Assembly (NCBI GenBank): GCA_034666985.1
Contig: JAXDKS010000031.1
Span: 102,773 to 166,772 of the forward strand
Length of the DNA: 64,000 bases
Direction of reading: 5' to 3'
Source: DATARR01 sp034666985
Lineage (GTDB): Bacteria; Acidobacteriota; Thermoanaerobaculia; Multivoradales; UBA5704
Of the stretch, positions 52,093-61,417 are shown piece by piece. Made by a program: the position numbers and the translations under genes. Under the pieces are notes generated by a model, which was given only the letters and a program-made list of their open reading frames with translations, did not search any database and was not told the DNA's origin. Each line of letters starts with the position of its first letter. Within the stretch, counting starts at the first letter, position 1.

Positions 52093-54135
52093 TCAGGCGT
52101 GCTGCCAGCGCTCGGTGCTGGCGAACTCCCGCTCGACGGCGGCGGCCAGCCCATCGCCGGTGCGGATCTCGGTGAGCGCCGCCGGGTCCATCTCGACGCC
52201 GTCCAAGATCTCATACACGGCGAGTTTTTCAAGCCCCTTGAGGTGGGCCATCCCCAGCTTGCGGAAGCCCACCGACAGCAGGTCGCCGCCATCCTCCAGG
52301 GAGAGGAAGACGTAGGACCGGTCGCCGTCGCGGCCGCGGCAGAGGGCGCTGAAGCCCAGCTCGCGCTCGAGCTGGGCGATGAAGGCGCCCGTGGCCACCA
52401 TCCCGTTGTTGTGCAGAGTGCCGTTGCGGTTGATGTAGGCGTAGAAGCGGCGCAGCTCCTCGACCTTGTCCACCACGTCCACGTTCTTCTGGGAGAGGGG
52501 GGAGAAGAAGCGGTGCACCGTGGCCTCGGGGTAGCCCTGGTTGATCAGCATGGTCTTGACCTCGTCCACCTCCTGGGTCGCCTTGCCCGTGGTCAGACGC
52601 GACAGCTCGACGAGGCCGGGGCCGAAGAACTCGTAGCGCTCCCCCTCCTCCGGCCGGCTGCCCATGGGGATGAGGCGGTAGGGGCCGTAGTTCAGGGCGA
52701 TGCGCATGCCGCGGTCGAAGGGGAGCCCCTCGCGCACGGCCTGCACGTAGTAGCGCTGGAGGTGGATGGAGCAGAGCAGCAGGTTGGTGGCCTCGCGGGC
52801 GGAGTAGAAGGCGCCATCGCCCAGGTATTTCTCCAGCTTGGAGCGGTGGGAGACGGCCAGGCGGTTGATCCGGCGCTGGAAGCGGAACATGGCGAGAAAC
52901 GCGTCGTCCTGCCGGTCGTTGCCCGCCCGGTGGAGCATCGACAGGGTCTGCGAGAAGTCGCTGATGTCGTAGATCATGCCGAAGCGCTCGACCCGCGGGT
53001 CCACCACCCAGGGCTCCATGAAGTCGAGGGGACGGGTGGCGGAGGAGAGGACCAGGACGCCGCCCGGGACGGCCCGGCCCGGCGGCAGCTCGCGGCTCAC
53101 GATGCGGCCGTCAGGCTCGACTTCGACGGGCACCAGCATCCGGCGCAGGCCGTGGATCAGCTCGAACTCCTTGAGCTTGACGAGCAGGCTCTCCCACACC
53201 TGGACGAGGGGCGGCGGCAGCAGACGCGCCGGGTCATAGCCCTTGAGCGTGGCCAGGTAGGAGACGTAGCCGGGGCGGGACAGGAGGTCCCGGCTGTCCC
53301 CCCGGGGGTCGGCCCGCAGCAGGTGGGTCACCACGGCGCGCAGGCCGGGGTCGGCGGCGAGCTGCTCGAAGTGCCAGCGGGCGAGGTCGTCCAGCCGCTT
53401 GCGCAGGTCGCGGCCGTCGATGCCGAGGGAGCCGGTGAAGTAGCTGCCGAGCTCGCCCAGGTCGCGGCCGATGTAGTCCTCGGTGAGCAGCAGGACGTTG
53501 TCGCGCATGCGGGTGAGCACGCGGGGGAACAGATCCTCCTCCAGCTCCTCGGTGGCGCCGGCCAGGCGCTGCACCAGGTCGTAGCTGGTGGCGAGGACGC
53601 GGTCGAGGAAGCGGTCGAGGATCCGGTACTTGACGGCGTCGCCGTGACGGCGGCCCAGCTCGGTGTCCTGCCGCAGGATGCGCTTGGGCACGTCCTTGAG
53701 GATGCGCGCCACGTCGAGGGAGTGGTGGAGCCAGAAGACGGCGGGATACTGCCGGCCGTAGCTGGAGATGGTGGCGTTCTCCACCGCCTGGGAGAGCAGG
53801 GCGACGTAGCGGTCCCAGGCCTGGGTGTGGGCCTTGACGTCGTGCGCCTGGCGCCGCAGGCCGGCCACCTGCACGGCCTCCTCGCCCAGGATGTAGGTGT
53901 GCAGGGCGGCGCGCAGCTCGAGCATGCCGCGCGACAGGCAGATGGGGAAGCCCTGGAGGGGGGTGGCGTTCTCGTCCTCCAGGAAGATGGGGCGCGGCAT
54001 GGGCAGCACCCGCTGGAGGTCGGGCATCAGGCGCCGGACCTCTTCGGGGTCCGGCCGCAGGAAGTTGAAGGGGCCCTGCAGCATCTGGAGAAGAGACGTG
54101 GGGTTCATGCTCGTGCTCGCTTGCAGGACGTTCAT
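52093..54135 (-). CDS. Large protein with a class III nucleotide cyclase-like domain
   Basis: A 680-aa soluble protein. Residues about 385-520 resemble a class III cyclase core: YDISDFSQTL (metal-binding region), KLEKYLGDGAFYSA and MRIALNYGPYRLIPMG, but the substrate-specifying Lys/Asp positions are not evident. The first 380 residues are helical with no recognised family (TPLQGFPICLSRGMLELRAA; YGRQYPAVFWLHHSLDVARI). It is upstream of purC on the same strand with 20 nt between them, so the two may be co-transcribed. Activity is unproven; it may be a degenerate cyclase. Confidence 0.6.
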   Translation of the reverse strand: MNVLQASTSMNPTSLLQMLQGPFNFLRPDPEEVRRLMPDLQRVLPMPRPIFLEDENATPLQGFPICLSRGMLELRAALHTYILGEEAVQVAGLRRQAHDVKAHTQAWDRYVALLSQAVENATISSYGRQYPAVFWLHHSLDVARILKDVPKRILRQDTELGRRHGDAVKYRILDRFLDRVLATSYDLVQRLAGATEELEEDLFPRVLTRMRDNVLLLTEDYIGRDLGELGSYFTGSLGIDGRDLRKRLDDLARWHFEQLAADPGLRAVVTHLLRADPRGDSRDLLSRPGYVSYLATLKGYDPARLLPPPLVQVWESLLVKLKEFELIHGLRRMLVPVEVEPDGRIVSRELPPGRAVPGGVLVLSSATRPLDFMEPWVVDPRVERFGMIYDISDFSQTLSMLHRAGNDRQDDAFLAMFRFQRRINRLAVSHRSKLEKYLGDGAFYSAREATNLLLCSIHLQRYYVQAVREGLPFDRGMRIALNYGPYRLIPMGSRPEEGERYEFFGPGLVELSRLTTGKATQEVDEVKTMLINQGYPEATVHRFFSPLSQKNVDVVDKVEELRRFYAYINRNGTLHNNGMVATGAFIAQLERELGFSALCRGRDGDRSYVFLSLEDGGDLLSVGFRKLGMAHLKGLEKLAVYEILDGVEMDPAALTEIRTGDGLAAAVEREFASTERWQHA

Positions 54136-54260
54136 TCAACTTGAAATGGAGGGATTACGTATACCATACCGCCCCGTGACTGACCATGGAGGCCCGGGCG
54201 CGGCTGCTAGACTGGGGTGCCGGATCTCTGCGAAGCCGGGAAGCTGGAGGAGAAGATTTC

Positions 54261-55733
54261 ATGGGGCATATCGCGTCGATTCACGTCGTCTCCGGGGACA
54301 GTCCGGAGGCCGATCTCCTGGCCGTGGGCTGCTTCGAGGGTGAAGCCCCCGCGGTGGATGGCTTGTCCGCGGGAGGCCGGCAGGCCCTGGAGCGTCTGGC
54401 GGCGCGGCCCGGCTTCAAGGGCGGCGAGGAGCAGTGGGGGCAGACCGAGGAGGGGTCCGGCGGGCCGGTGGTCGCCCTCTACGGCCTGGGAGCGCGTCAG
54501 GAATTCACCGGCTCCAAGCTCCAGCGCTGGCTCGCCCGCGCCACCGAGGATGCCCGGCACGGCGGCCAGCGGCGCCTCACCCTGGCGCCTCCCGTCCATG
54601 CCGAGACCGCCGGCGCCGCCGCCGGCCGCATCCTGCGCTCCATGGCTCTCGCTCCCTACCGCTTCGACCGGTTCCAGAGCGACGCCGAGAAGAACGGCCA
54701 GGTGGAGCGGATCGCCGTGGTGCCTCCCGTAGGGGAGGAGGCGGCCTACCGCGATGCCCTCGCCGTCGCCGGCCCGGTGGCCGGGGCCGTGGCCTTCGCC
54801 CGCGACCTCGCCAACTCGCCGGCCAATGTCGCGACCCCCGCCTGGATGGAGGAGCGGGCCCGCGAGCTCGCCGCGGACCGCGGCTTCGAGGTCACCGTGC
54901 TGGACGCCGCCGAGCTGGCCTCCCGCGGCATGGGCGGCCTGCTCGCCGTGGGCGCCGGCTCGGCCGACCCGCCCCGGCTGGTGCGCCTGCGACGGGGCGA
55001 CCGCGGACCCCACATCGCCCTGGTGGGCAAGGGGATCACCTTCGACACCGGCGGCATCTCCATCAAGCCCGCGGCCGACATGGACGAGATGAAGTACGAC
55101 AAGAGCGGCGCCTGCGCCGTGCTGGCCACGGCCCGCGCCGTGGCGGACCTCGACCTGCCGGTGCGCCTCTCGGTCTACACGCCGCTCGCCGAGAACATGC
55201 TCTCCGGCAGCGCCTACCGGCCGAGCGACATCGTCCGCTGCTACAACGGCAAGACGGTGGAGATCACCAACACCGACGCCGAGGGGCGGATGATCCTGGC
55301 CGACGCCCTGTCCTGGGCCGCCGAGGAGAAGCCGGACGCCCTGGTGGAGCTGTCGACCCTCACCGGCGCCTGCGTGGTGGCCCTGGGGCACCTCGCGGTG
55401 GGGCTGTTCACGCCGGACGACGGCCTGGCAGGCGAGCTCACGGCCGCGGCCGAAGAGGAGGGCGAGCGCCTCTGGCGTCTCCCCCTCTATCCCGAGTACC
55501 TGGAGGAGATGAAGGGCACCCACGCCGACCTGCGCAATTCGGCCGGCCGCTGGGGCGGGGCGAGCCTGGCGGCCTCCTTCCTCTCCCAGTTCGTGGGCGA
55601 GGTGAAGCGCTGGGCCCACCTCGACATCGCCGGCGTGGCCAACGTCCGGGCGGACCAGGGCGTGCCCGCCGCGGGCGCCACCGGCTACGCCATCGCTTCG
55701 CTGGTCAACTGGCTGCGCGGGCTCAACTCCTAG
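54261..55733 (+). CDS. pepA: Leucyl aminopeptidase (M17)
   Basis: A 490-aa M17 aminopeptidase. The metal-binding catalytic domain (about 180-490) shows KGITFDTGGISIKPAADMDE and NTDAEGRMILADAL; the Lys of DKSGACAVL and the Arg in EGR are the catalytic residues. It cleaves N-terminal residues from peptides. It is followed by two ABC ATPase genes of the oligopeptide type with 14 nt between, so peptide uptake and breakdown are co-expressed. GGAGGAG lies about 10 nt before the ATG. Confidence 0.93.
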   Translation: MGHIASIHVVSGDSPEADLLAVGCFEGEAPAVDGLSAGGRQALERLAARPGFKGGEEQWGQTEEGSGGPVVALYGLGARQEFTGSKLQRWLARATEDARHGGQRRLTLAPPVHAETAGAAAGRILRSMALAPYRFDRFQSDAEKNGQVERIAVVPPVGEEAAYRDALAVAGPVAGAVAFARDLANSPANVATPAWMEERARELAADRGFEVTVLDAAELASRGMGGLLAVGAGSADPPRLVRLRRGDRGPHIALVGKGITFDTGGISIKPAADMDEMKYDKSGACAVLATARAVADLDLPVRLSVYTPLAENMLSGSAYRPSDIVRCYNGKTVEITNTDAEGRMILADALSWAAEEKPDALVELSTLTGACVVALGHLAVGLFTPDDGLAGELTAAAEEEGERLWRLPLYPEYLEEMKGTHADLRNSAGRWGGASLAASFLSQFVGEVKRWAHLDIAGVANVRADQGVPAAGATGYAIASLVNWLRGLNS

Positions 55734-55747
55734 GACTGCGGCCGGCC

Positions 55748-56593
55748 GTGACTCTCCTCGAAGTGCGGGGGCTCACCATCGCCTTCTCCGGCGCTTTTCC
55801 GGAAAGGGCTGGGTGGCGTCCCGTGGTGCGCGACGTCTCGCTGACGGTCGGCCGCGGCGAGATCTTCGGCCTGGTGGGGGAGTCCGGCTCGGGCAAGACG
55901 CTGACGGCCCTCGCCGTGCTGGGCCTGCTGCCGCCGGCGGCCAGGGTGATTGCGGGAAGCATCCTGCTGCATGGGGAACAGGGAGCGACCGAGCTGCTGG
56001 GATTGCCGCCGCGGGAGCTGCGGCGGATTCGTGGCGGCCGGGTGGGCCTGGTCTTCCAGGAGCCCGCGACCGCCCTCAACCCCGCCTATACGATCGGCTT
56101 CCAGATCGTGGAGGCCGTGCAGGCCCACCGTCAGGTATCGCGCCGGGAGGCCCGGGACGAGGCCGTCCGCCTGCTCGACCGGGTGGCTCTGCCCGATGCC
56201 CGCCGGCGTCTGGACGACTACCCGCACCAGCTCTCGGGCGGGCAGCGGCAGCGGGCGATGATCGCCATGGCGCTGGCCGGCGGGCCGGACCTGCTGCTGG
56301 CCGACGAGCCGACGACCGCGCTCGACGTGACGCTCCAGGCCCAGATCCTGGAGCTGCTGGAGGATCTGCGGCAGGACCTGGGCCTCTCGGTGCTGCTGAT
56401 CACCCACGACCTGGGCGTGGTGGCCGAGACTTGCGACCGGGTGGCGGTGATGCACGCCGGCGAGATCGTGGAGACGGCGACGGTGGAGGCGCTGTTCCGC
56501 GCCCCGGCCCACCCCTACACCCGCGAGCTGCTGGCCGCCGTGCCGAGGCTCGGGGCGTTCTCGGGAGCGCCCGCGGAGGAAAATAGGATATGA
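55748..56593 (+). CDS. Oligopeptide/dipeptide ABC transporter ATPase, OppD-like
   Basis: A 281-aa ATPase: Walker A GESGSGKTL, Q-loop FQEPATALNPAYTIG (characteristic of OppD/DppD), signature LSGGQRQRAMIAMALAGGP, Walker B LLLADEPTTALDV. It ends in the peptide-transporter extension HPYTRELLAAVPRL but lacks the long C-terminal iron-sulfur-like region. GTG start. It overlaps the next gene by 4 nt (ATGA). Permease and binding-protein genes are not in the window. Confidence 0.93.
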   Translation: MTLLEVRGLTIAFSGAFPERAGWRPVVRDVSLTVGRGEIFGLVGESGSGKTLTALAVLGLLPPAARVIAGSILLHGEQGATELLGLPPRELRRIRGGRVGLVFQEPATALNPAYTIGFQIVEAVQAHRQVSRREARDEAVRLLDRVALPDARRRLDDYPHQLSGGQRQRAMIAMALAGGPDLLLADEPTTALDVTLQAQILELLEDLRQDLGLSVLLITHDLGVVAETCDRVAVMHAGEIVETATVEALFRAPAHPYTRELLAAVPRLGAFSGAPAEENRI

Positions 56594-57636
56594 CTCCGCT
56601 GCTGGCTGTCGAAGGGTTGCGCAAGGAGTACCCGGTGTGGAGGGGCCCCTTCCGGCGGCTCGCCGGCATGGTGTGGGCCCTCGACGGCGTGGACCTGGAG
56701 CTGGCGGCCGGGGAGTGCCTGGCCCTGGTGGGCGAGTCGGGGAGCGGCAAGACGACACTGGGACGCTGCGCCATCCGGCTGATCGAGCCTACGGCCGGCC
56801 GCGTCGTCTTCGCCGGCGAGGACTTGGGCGAGCTCTCCGGCCGCGAGCTGCGGGCGCTTCGGCGGCGGTTCCAGATCGTGTTCCAGGACCCGTACGGCTC
56901 GCTCGATCCCCGCCAGCGCGTGGCCTCGATCCTCGACGAGCCGCTGGCCCTCCACTCCGGCCTCAGCCGCGCCGGGCGGGCGGAGCGGGTGGCCGAGCTG
57001 CTGGCCCTGGTGGGGCTCGAGCCCGAGCTCGCGGACCGCTTTCCCCACGAGCTGTCGGGCGGGCAGCGGCAGCGGGTGGGGATCGCGCGGGCGCTGGCGC
57101 CGGGACCGGAGCTGCTGGTGGCCGACGAGCCGGTGTCGGCGCTGGACGTCTCCATCCGCAGCCAGATCCTGGCCCTGCTGGCCGATCTGCGGCAACGGCT
57201 CGGGCTGACCCTGCTGCTCATCGCCCATGACATGGCGGCGGTGGAGCAGCTCGCGGACCGGGTGGCGGTGATGTACCTGGGGCGGATCGTGGAGCTGGCG
57301 CCGCGGGCGGAGCTGTTCCGGCGGCCGCTGCATCCATATACCGTGGTGCTGCTCTCCGCCGTGCCGGTGCCGGACCCCGGCCGGCGGCGGGACCGGATCG
57401 TGCTCCAGGGGGAGGCGCCGAGCCCGATGGCGCCGCCGCCCGGCTGCCCGTTCCACCCGCGGTGCCCCAGCGCCCGTCCGCGCTGCGCCGCCGAGCGGCC
57501 GCCCCTGGCGCCCGTCATGATTGCCGAAGGACAGGCCGCGGACGGCGGAGGAGTGGAATGGGAGCGAAAGGTGGCATGCTTCTACCCAGGGGAGCTGTCG
57601 CCGAGAGGTGTAAGGAGCGGACCGGGTCTGTCGTAA
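56590..57636 (+). CDS. Oligopeptide/dipeptide ABC transporter ATPase, OppF-like
   Basis: A 348-aa ATPase with Walker A GESGSGKTTLGRC, Q-loop FQDPYGSLDPRQRVA (typical of OppF/DppF), signature LSGGQRQRVGIARALAPGP and Walker B LLVADEPVSALDV. The C-terminal oligopeptide tail is full: CPFHPRCPSARPRC with spaced Cys. With the gene before it forms the ATPase pair of a peptide importer (or exporter), next to pepA. Confidence 0.93.
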   Translation: MTPLLAVEGLRKEYPVWRGPFRRLAGMVWALDGVDLELAAGECLALVGESGSGKTTLGRCAIRLIEPTAGRVVFAGEDLGELSGRELRALRRRFQIVFQDPYGSLDPRQRVASILDEPLALHSGLSRAGRAERVAELLALVGLEPELADRFPHELSGGQRQRVGIARALAPGPELLVADEPVSALDVSIRSQILALLADLRQRLGLTLLLIAHDMAAVEQLADRVAVMYLGRIVELAPRAELFRRPLHPYTVVLLSAVPVPDPGRRRDRIVLQGEAPSPMAPPPGCPFHPRCPSARPRCAAERPPLAPVMIAEGQAADGGGVEWERKVACFYPGELSPRGVRSGPGLS

Positions 57637-57753
57637 ATGAGACGGGGACCCATGAACTTTTACGCGGCCGGACCGTATTTGTCGGCGTGGAGACCCACGA
57701 GGCCGCAACGGAATCGTGCACGCAGTCATCCAGATAAGGTGAGGGGCCATTCC

Positions 57754-59424
57754 ATGAGGACAACTCTTTTGCGATCCAACACATCGAAGAACCGGAGGGC
57801 GGCCTTCGTCCTCCTGCTGGGGCTGCTGGCAGTCGGCAGGCCCGCGCGGGCCGCGGAGGTCCGCCTCGACACCACGGCGGCGCGGCCGGCCGAAGTGTCC
57901 ACCGTCGAGGCCAAGGACGGCAAGGTGCAGCTCTCCCTCGACCAGGCGGTCGAGATCGCGCTGCGCCACAATCTCAACCTGGTCATCGAGCGCTACACCC
58001 GCACCGAGCAGCGCCTCAGCCTGTTCGGCGCGCTGGGGATCTACGACCTGAACGCCAACGGCACCGCCACCGCCAACAGCAACGAGTCGCCCAGCTTCTC
58101 CCTGACCCAGGGGACCTCGCGCAACAACCAGAACCTCAACTTCAACCTCAGCCAGCGGGTGCCCACCGGCGGCATCGTCTCCCTCGGCTGGAACAACAGC
58201 CGTTTCGAGGACAACAGCGCCGCCCAGCGGGCGGCGGTCGTCTACAGCTCGGGACTGAGCTTCGGCTACGACGTGCCTCTCCTGCGCAACGCCGGCCGGC
58301 TGGCCACCGAGCGGGGGATCCTGGTCGCCCGCACCAACAGCGAGATCGGCAGCCGGGAGTTCGAGCGGCAGGTGACGCTGACCATCCAGCAGGTGGAGAA
58401 CGCCTACTGGAACCTGGTGGCGGCCCGCGACCAGCTCGGCGTCGCCGAACAGAGCCTGGCGCTGGCCAGGGAGCTGCACGAGCGCAACCGCATCCAGGTC
58501 GAGGTCGGCACCCAGGCGCCGCTCGAGCTGGTGCAGAGCGAGGCGGCCATCGCCACCCGCGAGGAGGGCATCATCAGCGCCACCGCTTCCGTCGGCAACT
58601 CCGAGGACCAGCTCCGCAACCTCCTCAACCTGCCGATGGGCGACCTGTGGCGGCAGCCCATCGAGCCCACGACGCGGCCGGAGACGGAGCGCCTCACGAT
58701 CAACGTCGACGAGGCGATCCGCACCGCCTACGCCGAGCGGCCCGAGCTGCGCACCCAGGAGCTCCAGGCCGACCGCGCGCAGATCGAAGCCCTGTTCGCC
58801 AAGAACCAGTTGAAGCCCGCCCTCGACCTCCAGTTGGGCTACAACTTCAACGGCTCGGCCATCGGGTTCGGCGACGTCTACAGCCAGCTCTTCGGCCTCG
58901 GCTTCCGAGGCTGGACCGCCCAGCTCCAGTTCGCCTATCCCATCCAGAACCGCGCGGCGCGGGCGAACAGCGCCATCGCCAACCTGACCCTGGAGCAGGC
59001 CCGGGTCGCGGTCGATCAGCAGCGGGCGTTCATCGCCACCGAGGTGCGCCAGGCCGCCCGCGGCGTGGAGACGGCGGCCAAGCAGATCGACGCCGCCCGC
59101 AAGTCCACCGAATACAGCCTGAAGAACCTGGACGCCGAGCGCAAACGCTACGAGAACGGCATGTCCACGAGCTTCCAGATCACCCAGATCCAGGACCAGC
59201 TCACCCAGGCCCGCAGCCGCGAGGTGGCGGCGGTCGTCAACTATCGTACGGCCCTCGCCGAGTACTACCGGACCATCGGCCGGCTGCCGGAGCAGGAGGG
59301 GGTCACCATCGACGATCCGCAGGATCCCCTCTACGGCCAGGGCCGCTTCAGCTTCAACCGGGCGAAGGTGCCGGGCGAGGACTTCCCCGTCGAGCCCCTG
59401 CCCGTCTCGATATGGGAGAAATAA
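57754..59424 (+). CDS. TolC-family outer-membrane efflux channel
   Basis: A 556-aa OMF protein. Signal peptide residues 1-34; two outer membrane-channel repeats (about 60-300 and 320-520) with the typical LSLDQAVEIALRHNLNLVIE and INVDEAIRTAYAERPELRTQ starts. It heads an efflux operon with a YIP1-like membrane protein, a MacA-like adaptor, a MacB-like ATPase and its permease. The ATG at 57754 has a GGTGAGGGG site 9 nt upstream; the open frame from 57637 has no extra homology. Confidence 0.92.
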   Translation: MRTTLLRSNTSKNRRAAFVLLLGLLAVGRPARAAEVRLDTTAARPAEVSTVEAKDGKVQLSLDQAVEIALRHNLNLVIERYTRTEQRLSLFGALGIYDLNANGTATANSNESPSFSLTQGTSRNNQNLNFNLSQRVPTGGIVSLGWNNSRFEDNSAAQRAAVVYSSGLSFGYDVPLLRNAGRLATERGILVARTNSEIGSREFERQVTLTIQQVENAYWNLVAARDQLGVAEQSLALARELHERNRIQVEVGTQAPLELVQSEAAIATREEGIISATASVGNSEDQLRNLLNLPMGDLWRQPIEPTTRPETERLTINVDEAIRTAYAERPELRTQELQADRAQIEALFAKNQLKPALDLQLGYNFNGSAIGFGDVYSQLFGLGFRGWTAQLQFAYPIQNRAARANSAIANLTLEQARVAVDQQRAFIATEVRQAARGVETAAKQIDAARKSTEYSLKNLDAERKRYENGMSTSFQITQIQDQLTQARSREVAAVVNYRTALAEYYRTIGRLPEQEGVTIDDPQDPLYGQGRFSFNRAKVPGEDFPVEPLPVSIWEK

Positions 59425-59427
59425 ACT

Positions 59428-60147
59428 ATGGCCCTGGAAGACTCCGGCTTCGGGCGCCTGATCGGCGCCCTCGTCTCACCGGGCAGGACGTTCCGTTCGA
59501 TTGCTGAGCGCCCGACATGGGCGGTGGCGCTCGTTGCCCTCCTGGTGGTGGGAACCATCACCGGAGTGCTGGCCAACAAGCGGATCGACCCCAACGACAT
59601 GCGGCAGACGGTCGAAAAGCGGATGGAGAAGCAGTTGGGCCAGAGGCCCACGCCGGATCAAGTCGACAGCCAGATGAACATTGCGAAGAAAGTGACCGCC
59701 GTCTTTATTTGGCTGGCCCCTGTTGCCTCGGTGATGTTCTATCTTCTCCTTGCTCTCCTCTTCTGGCTGGCCTTCCGTTTCGTGGCCGGCAGCGAGCTGG
59801 GCTACAAGACGAGCTTCTCGGTGCTGCTCCACGCCTTCATGCCCTGGCTGGTTGCCGGGCTGCTCACCCTGCCGGTGATCCTCAGCCGGGAGCACATCGG
59901 CGTGCAGGAGGCGCAGCAGGGATTGCTCGCCTCGAACCTGGCCGCCTTCGCGCCCGAGAGCGCGGGCAGCGCCCTCAAGTCGCTGCTGGGGAGCCTCGAC
60001 TTCTTCTCGCTCTGGACCCTCGTGCTGCTGATCCTCGGGTACCGTACCGCGGCCAAGTCCTCGACGGGCTCGGCCGTCGCCGTCATCCTCGTCGTCTGGC
60101 TGCTCTACGTCGGCATCAAGGTAGGGCTCGGAGCCCTCTTCGGATAA
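59428..60147 (+). CDS. YIP1-family membrane protein
   Basis: A 239-aa protein with a short cytoplasmic start (LIGALVSPGRTFRSIAERPT is the YIP1 signature) and about five TM helices. Bacterial YIP1 members have no known biochemical role. The start is 3 nt after the tolC stop and the end 9 nt before the adaptor gene, so it is inside the efflux operon; a role in assembly or membrane anchoring is possible but not shown. Confidence 0.85.
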   Translation: MALEDSGFGRLIGALVSPGRTFRSIAERPTWAVALVALLVVGTITGVLANKRIDPNDMRQTVEKRMEKQLGQRPTPDQVDSQMNIAKKVTAVFIWLAPVASVMFYLLLALLFWLAFRFVAGSELGYKTSFSVLLHAFMPWLVAGLLTLPVILSREHIGVQEAQQGLLASNLAAFAPESAGSALKSLLGSLDFFSLWTLVLLILGYRTAAKSSTGSAVAVILVVWLLYVGIKVGLGALFG

Positions 60148-60156
60148 GGAGCCTGC

Positions 60157-61413
60157 GTGAAAAAGATCCTGATCGGAGTCGTGGTCGCCCTGCTGCTGGC
60201 GGCCATCGTCTTCGCCAGCATACGGGGCGCCAGGGGGGACAAGGGCGCCACGGTGTACGTCGAGAAGGCGTCGCAGCGCGAGCTGTCGCAGATCGTCAAG
60301 GCGAGCGGCGAGCTCGAGCCGCGCATCAAGGTCAACATCTCGGCCCACGTCATCGGCAAGATCGACCGGCTGTACGTCCAGGAGGGGGACCGGATCGAGA
60401 AGGGGAAGCCCTTCCTGCGCCTGGAGCAGCAGGCGTACATCGCCCAGCGCGACCAGTGGGCGGCCCAGCTCCGCAGCACCCAGACGGCTGTGCAGCAGGC
60501 CCAGGTCTCCCTCGCCGACAGCCGCAACAAGCTCAACCGGGCGCAGCGGCTGCAGACCGAGGGCATCGCTACCAAGGAGCAGCTCGAGGCCGCCCAGCTC
60601 GCCGAGGCTTCGGCCCGCCTGCAGCTCGAGACCGCCCGCGAGGCCGTGCAGCAGACGCAGGCCAACGTGGTCAAGGCCCAGGACGACCTGTCGAAGACCA
60701 CCATCTACGCCCCCCTGAGCGGCCGGGTCATCGTGCTCAACGCCAAAGAGGGGGAGGTGGTGGTCTCGGGCACCATGAACAACCCGGCGTCGGTGATCGG
60801 CACCATCGCCGACATGTCGGAGATCCTCGCCACCGTGGACGTGGACGAGACGGAGATCGTCAACATCAAGCTGGGCCAGCAGGCGGTGCTCAAGGTGGAC
60901 GCCGTGCCCACCAAGGAGTACCACGGCAAGGTGGTGGAGGTGGGGAGCTCCGGCTTCAGCCGGCCGAACCAGCCGGACGTCACCTTCTTCAAGGTCAAGG
61001 TCCTGCTCGACGATCCCGACCCGGACCTGCGGGCCAGCATGTCGGTGCGGGCCGAGATCCACACCGCCGCGCACAGCGAGGCGCTGGTGGTGCCCATCCA
61101 GGCGGTGGTGGAGCGCGAGCCCATGGCCGCCGGCAAGGCCGGCTCCAGCGCTCCGACCGGCGCCGCCAAGGACAACGCCGTCAAGACCGTCTTCGTGGCC
61201 GAGGGCGGCAAGGCCCATCAGCGGACGGTCACCACCGGGATCTCCGACGAGACGCACGTCGAGCTGACCTCGGGCGTCAAGCCCGGGGAGACGGTCGTCA
61301 CCGGTCCCTACCGGGTGCTCAAGGAGCTCAAGGACGGCGACGCCATCATCATCAGCAAGACCTCCGAGGAGGAGGATCGCAAGACGGCGACCGACTCCGG
61401 GAAGAAGGGGTAG
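60157..61413 (+). CDS. MacA/RND-type periplasmic adaptor
   Basis: A 418-aa membrane-fusion protein: N-terminal TM anchor (residues 1-20), lipoyl half-motif VNISAHVIGKIDRLYVQEGD, a helical hairpin (about 100-180, rich in Gln/Ala), the second lipoyl half (TTIYAPLSGRVIVLNAKEGE) and beta-barrel and membrane-proximal domains. It bridges the MacB permease to TolC. GTG start. It has a 30-residue insertion (SEALVVPIQAVVEREPMAAG to APTGAAKDNAVK) that is more Ala/Gly-rich than usual. Confidence 0.92.
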   Translation: MKKILIGVVVALLLAAIVFASIRGARGDKGATVYVEKASQRELSQIVKASGELEPRIKVNISAHVIGKIDRLYVQEGDRIEKGKPFLRLEQQAYIAQRDQWAAQLRSTQTAVQQAQVSLADSRNKLNRAQRLQTEGIATKEQLEAAQLAEASARLQLETAREAVQQTQANVVKAQDDLSKTTIYAPLSGRVIVLNAKEGEVVVSGTMNNPASVIGTIADMSEILATVDVDETEIVNIKLGQQAVLKVDAVPTKEYHGKVVEVGSSGFSRPNQPDVTFFKVKVLLDDPDPDLRASMSVRAEIHTAAHSEALVVPIQAVVEREPMAAGKAGSSAPTGAAKDNAVKTVFVAEGGKAHQRTVTTGISDETHVELTSGVKPGETVVTGPYRVLKELKDGDAIIISKTSEEEDRKTATDSGKKG

Positions 61414-61417
61414 CCCT

